8,171 nucleotides of DNA from Planctomycetota bacterium (GTDB taxonomy: Bacteria; Planctomycetota; Phycisphaerae; Phycisphaerales; SM1A02), in the NCBI GenBank assembly GCA_014381385.1, contig JACNLR010000041.1:1-8171 (forward strand), given 5' to 3'. Positions 1-5,434 of this stretch are shown here, piece after piece. The position numbers were made by a program, and so were the translations under genes. The number at the start of each line of letters is the position of its first letter. Position 1 is the stretch's first letter. Under the pieces are notes generated by a model. The model did not search any database and was not told the DNA's origin. It worked only from the letters and a program-made list of their open reading frames with translations.

Positions 1-405
1 GGCAGTTTGTCCGATGCATGGTTTAGTAAGCCGATGTATGACATCGAACAGGTTTGGCTCGACCGAGCAGTTGTAGACGGCAATGCGGAGTTAGTGGAAC
101 GCGTGCGTCTAATGCATAAAACGAATGGTGATGTTGAAGAGGTTGTTACAGAACGACTAGAAGTAGGCGATAACGTTTCTCTCTCTTCTTACGCAGAAAA
201 TATGGAATACTCTGCTTGGGTTGGTTATAGAGTTGGCAGTACCGTCTTGCCTAACTTTCAAGTCCTCTGGCTAGCAGATGCATTGACACAGGAGAATGTA
301 ATTCCACAACGATATATTGTACGAACGACACTGTACGGTAGTTTTTATATTGTTGCTGCTATTTCTATTGGAGTAATACTTTTTCAACGCAGAGAAGTTT
401 CATAG
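1..405 (+). CDS. C-terminal part of a probable ABC-2-type transporter permease (5' truncated)
   Basis: The reading frame is open from the first base and ends at TAG 403-405, so this is the tail of a gene that begins before the window; the TTG at 7 is not a convincing start. About 134 residues are visible. Most are soluble and acidic, followed by one hydrophobic segment at nt 328-384 (core FYIVAAISIGVILF) and a short basic tail, QRREVS. A last membrane helix followed by 'F-x-RRE/D' is typical of the end of ABC-2-type permeases, and the preceding 'LPNFQVLWLADALT' stretch resembles planctomycete members of that family as I remember them. This assignment is from memory and pattern only. The visible part has no ATPase motif, so the ATP-binding partner would be a separate protein. 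uvrA starts 4 bp downstream, so the two may be cotranscribed, but no functional link is obvious. Confidence 0.5.
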   Translation, partial: GSLSDAWFSKPMYDIEQVWLDRAVVDGNAELVERVRLMHKTNGDVEEVVTERLEVGDNVSLSSYAENMEYSAWVGYRVGSTVLPNFQVLWLADALTQENVIPQRYIVRTTLYGSFYIVAAISIGVILFQRREVS

Positions 406-409
406 GGCT

Positions 410-3307
410 ATGGCGAACTCCAAAAAGTTCATACGTATCACTGGGGCGAACGAACATAATCTTAAAAATATAGATGTAAAGATTCCGAGAGATGCGCTTG
501 TAGTGATTACAGGCGTGTCTGGTTCTGGCAAAAGTTCGTTAGCGTTTGACACCCTGTTCGCTGAAGGGCAGCGAAAGTACATGGAATCGCTAAGTTCGTA
601 TGCTCGGCAATTCTTGACCCAGATGGGTAAGCCAGATGTAGAATCGATCGAAGGTCTCCCCCCTACAATTGCAATTGCGCAGAGATCCGCAAGCCATAAC
701 CCAAGGTCAACAGTTGCTACAACGACTGAAATTTACGATTACCTACGACTGCTTATGGCTCGTTGTGGTACACCACATTGCTGGCACCTTGACGCAAAGG
801 GCAAAACTTGTGGCAAAGTGATAGAGACTACTACGATTACGCAAATAATCCAAAGCATTGCAAAGATAGCTTCGGGAACTAAAGTATTAATTTGCGCACC
901 TGTTGTTGTTGGCAAAAAAGGCTACCACCGAGATGTGTTAGAAGATTTACGAAGTCAGGGATTTGTTCGTGCTAGAGTAAATGGCGCATTAGTGGATTTG
1001 AGGGATGTGCTTCTTAATGATAGTGATAATCCTTTAGAACTAGGCAGATATGAATTGCACGATATCGAGGCAGTTGTTGATCGACTTGTTGCGGATGCAG
1101 ATATCCGCGACCGTATAGCAGACTCTGCGGAAGTCGCAATGCGTCTAAGCGGCGGTTCGATGCTCGTGCTTACCGAGACAACAAAAGGCTGGGAAGAAGC
1201 ACGATACAGTGAACATTTCGCTTGTCCGGAACATCCACAATGCAGTATTTCAGAACTTGAGCCCCGTTTGTTTTCGTTTAATTCACATTTTGGTGCATGT
1301 AAGCGTTGCGATGGGCTTGGAGCAGTGCACGAATTTGACCCTGAGCTCATCGTCCCCAATCCAACGATTTCGATTACGAAAGGTGCAGTTATTCCATGGC
1401 ACAGGGCTGGTCCTGCAGTGCGCCGTAAATATAGAAGGCAACTGAAAAAATTCTGCGAAATGGTTCAAGTGCCAGCAACAACGCCGTTTGCAGAGTTATC
1501 TAAGTCAGAAAAAAAACTACTATTGCAAGGCGGGACAATCAAAGGATCACGTACGAGATATACAGGAGTAATTCCTGAACTTGAAAAAAGATTCAAGCAG
1601 ACGGAATCAGATAATGTTCGGGCTTGGCTTATGTCGTTCATGACAAAGATGACTTGTCCCTCTTGCTATGGTCAGCGTATCAAGATTGAAGCAAGAAATG
1701 TAACAGTCGAATCTGATACTGGGGAGCATTCTATTTCTGCACTTACAGAGATGACCATCGGATGCGTACTTGAAAGAATTAAGAATTTACAATTTAAAGA
1801 AGAAGTTGCAATGATTGCTGCGCCAATCCTAAAAGAGATCAGCAATCGTTTGACTTTCTTAGTTTCCGTTGGTCTTGATTACCTTTCTCTCAATAGAACA
1901 AGTGGCACCTTGTCTGGTGGCGAAGCACAGCGGATTCGGCTCGCAACGCAGGTAGGTTCAGGCCTTGTTGGTGTTTGTTATGTTTTAGATGAGCCAACGA
2001 TTGGTTTACATGCCAGAGATACCAAGCGACTCCTTGCTACGCTAAGACACCTTTCCGATATAGGCAATACTGTTCTCATTGTTGAACACGATGAAGGGAT
2101 CATGCGCAGTGCAGACCATGTCATTGACGTTGGGCCGCTAGCGGGTTTACACGGCGGAGAAATAATTGCCCAAGGCACAGTGTCTACAATAGAAAAAAAT
2201 AGAAGTTCACTAACGGGTAAGTACCTGTCTAAAAAACTTGCCGTGCCAATACCTAAAGAGAGACGCATCGGTTCGCAAGAACTTAAAATTGTACGAGCAC
2301 GTAAAAACAATTTACACGATGTGTCAGTTGCAGTTCCGTTAGGCTGCCTTGTTTGTGTTACAGGTGTTTCGGGGAGTGGTAAATCATCCCTCGTTAACGG
2401 TGTTGTTCTTGCAGGAATTAGAGCACTCTTGCAAAAAAAGAAAATGCCAATTGACCTTTGCGATAGCATCAAGAAGCCCAATGCAATTGATCGCGTTATC
2501 GAGGTTGACCAATCTCCCATAGGAAGAACGCCGCGCTCAAACCCTGCTACGTATACAGGCATATTCGATGGTATTCGCGCGCTCTTTGCTAAAACACGTG
2601 AATCAAAGATACGTGGTTATTCGCAAGGTCGATTTAGTTTTAACGTCAAAGGCGGAAGGTGCGAAGCATGCCAAGGGCAAGGTTTGAAGAAAATTGAAAT
2701 GCACTTCTTGCCGGATGCTTTCGTGACTTGCGAGGAGTGTGACGGTATGCGTTATAACGCAGAAACACTGGAGGTAAAATGGCGCGGGTATACGATCAGT
2801 GATATTTTACATACGACGATAGAAGACGCAGCTAAAATTTTTGAAACGCATGGACGTATCGAAAGAATGTTGCAATGCCTCATTGATGTTGGGCTAGGGT
2901 ACTTAACTCTTGGGCAACCATCAACAACGCTATCTGGTGGCGAAGCGCAGCGAGTTAAACTCGCAAGCGAACTTGGTGTGAATACAAATAATCATACGCT
3001 GTATATTTTGGATGAACCTACGACAGGGTTACACTTTGCAGATATCGACAAACTAATAGAAGTAATTCATCGCCTCGTAAATGCTGGAAATTCTGTTGTC
3101 ATTATCGAACACAATATGGACGTTATCAAATGTGCTGATTGGATAATCGACTTGGGGCCAGAAGGTGGCGAAGCGGGTGGTACGATTGTAACTGCAGGCA
3201 CGCCTGAGCAAGTTGCTACATGCAAAAAGAGTTTCACAGGTATGGAACTTGCGAAAGAGATTTTACTTAATGCATCTCCGAGAAAAAGCCGCGTTATCAC
3301 TTCTTAA
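410..3307 (+). CDS. uvrA: UvrABC system protein A (excinuclease ABC subunit A)
   Basis: Damage-sensing ATPase of nucleotide excision repair: a UvrA dimer scans DNA and loads UvrB at lesions in the cytoplasm. At 965 residues it is full length for the family (about 940). Both ABC modules are intact. The first has Walker A GVSGSGKSS at residues 35-43, signature LSGGE at 501-505 and Walker B YVLDEPT at 524-530. The second has Walker A at 652-660, LSGGE at 841-845 and Walker B LYILDEPT at 864-871. Zinc-type cysteine pairs are visible at C297/C300, C416/C419, C751/C754 and C774/C777. The first zinc module is unusual: its leading cysteines are C272 and C278 (CPEHPQC) rather than CxxC, and C124/C134 are spaced ten apart. 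The UvrB-binding and insertion regions lie between roughly residues 120 and 420. The ATG at 410 follows the upstream stop by 4 bp; it is preferred because the family N-terminus 'I-x-GANEHNLKNID' begins at about residue 9. The Shine-Dalgarno is weak. No uvrB or uvrC is nearby. Confidence 0.98.
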   Translation: MANSKKFIRITGANEHNLKNIDVKIPRDALVVITGVSGSGKSSLAFDTLFAEGQRKYMESLSSYARQFLTQMGKPDVESIEGLPPTIAIAQRSASHNPRSTVATTTEIYDYLRLLMARCGTPHCWHLDAKGKTCGKVIETTTITQIIQSIAKIASGTKVLICAPVVVGKKGYHRDVLEDLRSQGFVRARVNGALVDLRDVLLNDSDNPLELGRYELHDIEAVVDRLVADADIRDRIADSAEVAMRLSGGSMLVLTETTKGWEEARYSEHFACPEHPQCSISELEPRLFSFNSHFGACKRCDGLGAVHEFDPELIVPNPTISITKGAVIPWHRAGPAVRRKYRRQLKKFCEMVQVPATTPFAELSKSEKKLLLQGGTIKGSRTRYTGVIPELEKRFKQTESDNVRAWLMSFMTKMTCPSCYGQRIKIEARNVTVESDTGEHSISALTEMTIGCVLERIKNLQFKEEVAMIAAPILKEISNRLTFLVSVGLDYLSLNRTSGTLSGGEAQRIRLATQVGSGLVGVCYVLDEPTIGLHARDTKRLLATLRHLSDIGNTVLIVEHDEGIMRSADHVIDVGPLAGLHGGEIIAQGTVSTIEKNRSSLTGKYLSKKLAVPIPKERRIGSQELKIVRARKNNLHDVSVAVPLGCLVCVTGVSGSGKSSLVNGVVLAGIRALLQKKKMPIDLCDSIKKPNAIDRVIEVDQSPIGRTPRSNPATYTGIFDGIRALFAKTRESKIRGYSQGRFSFNVKGGRCEACQGQGLKKIEMHFLPDAFVTCEECDGMRYNAETLEVKWRGYTISDILHTTIEDAAKIFETHGRIERMLQCLIDVGLGYLTLGQPSTTLSGGEAQRVKLASELGVNTNNHTLYILDEPTTGLHFADIDKLIEVIHRLVNAGNSVVIIEHNMDVIKCADWIIDLGPEGGEAGGTIVTAGTPEQVATCKKSFTGMELAKEILLNASPRKSRVITS

Positions 3308-4370
3308 AAACGAGAAGTCGACTAACGAGATAATTAAAAACAATACCAATCGCTGACCCGATGACAACGCCAACGAAACCAGAATATATGATGGCGTTTG
3401 ACTCTGCGAGTGAATTTGTAATGTAAAAATTAGCAGCAGCTCCTACGGAACAGACTGCTATAAAACCGATGTACTGCGCAACTATATTTTTCCGTGCATA
3501 CCAAAATGCATATTTTCTGTCCCAGAAAAAGTTCCAAGTCATAGCAACCCAAACAGAAGCGGCAATCCCCTGCCACGTAGATGTAAAGAGCGGTGTGAGC
3601 AGTTGCAATGCGAACAAATATACAACTGCGCCACTTAGACCGACTGTTGCAAATGTAAAGAAACTGACAAACTTTGGATGCGTAAAACGAAGGAGGCGTA
3701 CGACGTGTTGAAGATATTCGATTTGCACGCTGAGGGTTAATTTTGACTCGCCGAGTTGCCTAGTGGAAAAATGTATTGGAACTTCTTTGACGTTTATGCA
3801 TCTACATTTCACTATCAATTCTAGACCTATTTTGTACCCGACTGGGTTAAGGTCAGTTGCTTTAGCAAAGGTAGAACGCTTGAACGCTAAAAAGCCACTC
3901 ATCGGATCAAGTACTTTGGTGAAGGGTCTCGCCATAATTGTTGCAATTTTTGAGTTAAGCCAGCGAAGAACGCCCCAACCGTCTTCCGTTGTGCCGCCGT
4001 TTATGTAGCGCGAGCCTACAGCAAAGTCCGCGCCATCATGAATGGCTTGAACCATTGCTGCAATAGCACTAGCCGGATGTGAACCGTCCGCGTCCATAAC
4101 GACGCAGTACTCCGAAGTTGCTTCCTGTAATCCTCGAATAACGGCACTGCTAAGACCTCGGTCTTCTTTTCGAACAATGAGTCGTATCCAGTCTAGGTTG
4201 ATTTCTTCTACTAACTGTTCTGTGCCATCGTTGGAATTATCGTCGACGATGATGAGTTGCAATTCTTGTAATTCACCTCGCCTCACTTCTAAAAGAGCGT
4301 CTATGAGTGAAGGGAGCGATGCAAACTCTTGAAAGGTCGGCAGTACAACAGTGACAGATTGTAGTGACAT
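3297..4370 (-). CDS. Family 2 glycosyltransferase fused to a GtrA-type membrane domain (dolichyl/polyprenyl-phosphate sugar synthase-like)
   Basis: 357 residues in two parts. Residues 1-225 are a GT-A fold transferase of the DPM1 type. They carry VVLPTFQE (8-15), nucleotide-sugar motif VDDNSNDGT (42-50), DADGSHP (93-99) as the metal/catalytic DxD region, GSRYINGG (119-126), DPMSGFLAFKR (155-165) and GESKL (207-211). Residues about 233-349 are hydrophobic with four predicted membrane helices (near 233-256, 267-286, 298-320 and 327-349) and fit the GtrA family. Family members move a hexose from a nucleotide sugar to a polyprenyl phosphate at the inner membrane face. The sugar (mannose, glucose or other) cannot be read from the sequence. 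GT2-GtrA fusions are known, for example in archaeal dolichyl-phosphate mannose synthase, so the fusion is normal. The ATG lies 13 bp after the ispD stop, suggesting translation from the same mRNA; no clear Shine-Dalgarno is seen. The 3' end overlaps the convergent uvrA by 11 bp. Confidence 0.9.
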   Translation of the reverse strand: MSLQSVTVVLPTFQEFASLPSLIDALLEVRRGELQELQLIIVDDNSNDGTEQLVEEINLDWIRLIVRKEDRGLSSAVIRGLQEATSEYCVVMDADGSHPASAIAAMVQAIHDGADFAVGSRYINGGTTEDGWGVLRWLNSKIATIMARPFTKVLDPMSGFLAFKRSTFAKATDLNPVGYKIGLELIVKCRCINVKEVPIHFSTRQLGESKLTLSVQIEYLQHVVRLLRFTHPKFVSFFTFATVGLSGAVVYLFALQLLTPLFTSTWQGIAASVWVAMTWNFFWDRKYAFWYARKNIVAQYIGFIAVCSVGAAANFYITNSLAESNAIIYSGFVGVVIGSAIGIVFNYLVSRLLVFKK

Positions 4371-4383
4371 GCGTATTTGAAAA

Positions 4384-5166
4384 TCAGAACCGCTTGTGTG
4401 CAGGTTTCTCAGTAGCGCCCTTCACGCCAAGAATCGCTTTCATAAGTTGTAAATCTGCTTGCGTAGTCACTTTGATATTTCGGCTATCTCCAGCCACAAC
4501 ATGTACAGGATCTCCGAATTTCTCTACGACTTGTGCATCGTCGGTGCAACTTGAAATTCCATCAGCGTCATACGCTCTTTGGAATATAGTTGCGTGAAAG
4601 CATTGGGGCGTTTGCATCTCCCACATACTCATTCGATCAACTGTTTCGATTATTCTAAAACCTTCTACCTTCGTTTGCGAAGCATCACCAAGAATAGAAT
4701 CAGCAATTGCGTCTTTATCAGCGACGGAGGTGGGCGTTTTGTCTACGCGCTTTAGCGTGCCCTGTATTGGAAGCGCTGCGGCAACTGCTGAAAACTCTTT
4801 GCTCGCCAACAAGACTCTATCAAGTAATTGGTTGGTTATTGCAGGTCTTGCAGCATCATGTACAACGACAAGATCGCAGTCTGGAGAAAGTGTTTCGAGT
4901 GCGTTTTTGACTGATTCTGCTCGAGTCGTACCCCCTGAAACAATATTTACTCCATGAAACGAGAGCGCGGGGCCGAATCTATCATTGAAGATGTCCATAG
5001 ACTTCTTAGGTCCTACTACGATAATTTCAGCAATATCTTCCCTCTTTGTGAAAAATTCAACAGTTCGCAGGAGAAGCGGTCGCCCGCCGATATCTTCGGC
5101 GAGTTTGTCTTTAGAGCCAAAACGTGTGCTTTCACCTGCTGCTGGGACTATAACTGCGATTTTCAT
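4384..5166 (-). CDS. ispD: 2-C-methyl-D-erythritol 4-phosphate cytidylyltransferase
   Basis: Third step of the MEP isoprenoid pathway: joins CTP and MEP to give CDP-methylerythritol plus pyrophosphate, in the cytoplasm. The 260-residue product has the family motifs in order: nucleotide-binding PAAGESTRFG (8-17) followed by K19/K21, GGTTRAESV (78-86), VHDAARP (102-108), a TLKRVD segment (137-142), TVDR (175-178), QTPQCF (185-190), TDDA (208-211) and NIKVT (230-234), whose lysine 232 corresponds to the substrate-binding lysine of the E. coli enzyme. It is about 25-30 residues longer than usual. The extra length is an insert around residues 145-170 and a basic C-terminal tail, and the usual PKQ after the glycine loop reads DKL. 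The ATG start lies 25 bp after the tRNA-Leu 3' end; a loose AAGGG sits 12 nt upstream. The glycosyltransferase gene follows 13 bp downstream. No ispF is visible nearby. KdsB/GlmU-like nucleotidyltransferases are less likely given the TPQ and NIKVT motifs. Confidence 0.93.
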   Translation of the reverse strand: MKIAVIVPAAGESTRFGSKDKLAEDIGGRPLLLRTVEFFTKREDIAEIIVVGPKKSMDIFNDRFGPALSFHGVNIVSGGTTRAESVKNALETLSPDCDLVVVHDAARPAITNQLLDRVLLASKEFSAVAAALPIQGTLKRVDKTPTSVADKDAIADSILGDASQTKVEGFRIIETVDRMSMWEMQTPQCFHATIFQRAYDADGISSCTDDAQVVEKFGDPVHVVAGDSRNIKVTTQADLQLMKAILGVKGATEKPAHKRF

Positions 5167-5191
5167 TATCTCATCATACCCTTAATCAGAA

Positions 5192-5276
5192 TACCGAAGA
5201 TGGGACTCGAACCCATACTCCCTTAACGGGAACCGGATTTTGAATCCGGCGCGTCTGCCAATTCCGCCACTTCGGC
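5192..5276 (-). tRNA. tRNA-Leu (anticodon CAA)
   Basis: An 85-nt class II tRNA folds on the minus strand. The acceptor GCCGAAG (5276-5270) pairs with CTTCGGT (5199-5193), leaving A at 5192 as discriminator. The anticodon stem CCGGA/TCCGG encloses loop TTCAAAA with anticodon CAA at 5242-5240, which reads UUG. The long variable arm has a CCC/GGG stem with a GTTAA loop, as expected for leucine. The T arm is ATGGG/CCCAT around TTCGAGT. The terminal pair is G1-U72, a wobble instead of the usual G-C. CCA is not encoded (the gene is followed by TTC) and must be added enzymatically. A TAAAAT at 5299-5294 (minus strand) is a possible -10 element, but no good -35 goes with it. ispD begins 25 bp downstream with no terminator between. 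Confidence 0.96.
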
Positions 5277-5343
5277 TCGTAGCTAAGTGCATTATTTTAC
5301 CAAAGAAAAAGCCCTCTATTACCGTATTTCTCGCATTTTTATA

Positions 5344-5378
5344 TTGCTTTCGTTCGATTTGTCTCTACTATATATAAA
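5344..5378 (+). promoter_or_regulatory. Candidate promoter for the secreted protein gene
   Basis: The 158-bp divergent spacer (5277-5434) must hold promoters for both the leftward tRNA and the rightward gene. An AT-rich TATATATAAA at 5369-5378 supplies a good -10 box. TTGCTT at 5344-5349 is the best -35-like hexamer, but it is 19 bp from TATATA (5369-5374), so the match is only fair. Transcription would start near 5385 and leave a leader of about 50 nt before the start codon. This is pattern matching only. Confidence 0.3.
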
Positions 5379-5420
5379 CGGTGTGCACTACTGAAGTACC
5401 GCAATAGAGAGAAAGACAAG

Positions 5421-5426
5421 AAGGAG
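5421..5426 (+). promoter_or_regulatory. Ribosome binding site of the secreted protein gene
   Basis: AAGGAG lies 8 nt before the ATG at 5435. It is a near-perfect Shine-Dalgarno and by far the strongest in the window; uvrA, ispD and the glycosyltransferase gene have weak ones. It fixes the start of the secreted protein and suggests efficient translation. Confidence 0.85.
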
Positions 5427-5434
5427 TTTCTTAT

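Noticed and set aside
1978..2562. A 194-codon minus-strand open frame inside uvrA.
   Set aside because: It lies opposite the conserved UvrA linker and second Walker A region and is a shadow of that coding sequence.
5190..5280. tRNA as a possible integration site for a mobile element.
   Set aside because: No integrase gene or second copy of the tRNA 3' end is seen in the window, and both flanks look chromosomal.
5314..5409. Inverted repeat CTCTATT (5314-5320) and AATAGAG (5403-5409) in the divergent spacer.
   Set aside because: Only 7 bp, with arms 82 bp apart in AT-rich DNA; easily due to chance and not placed like an operator.
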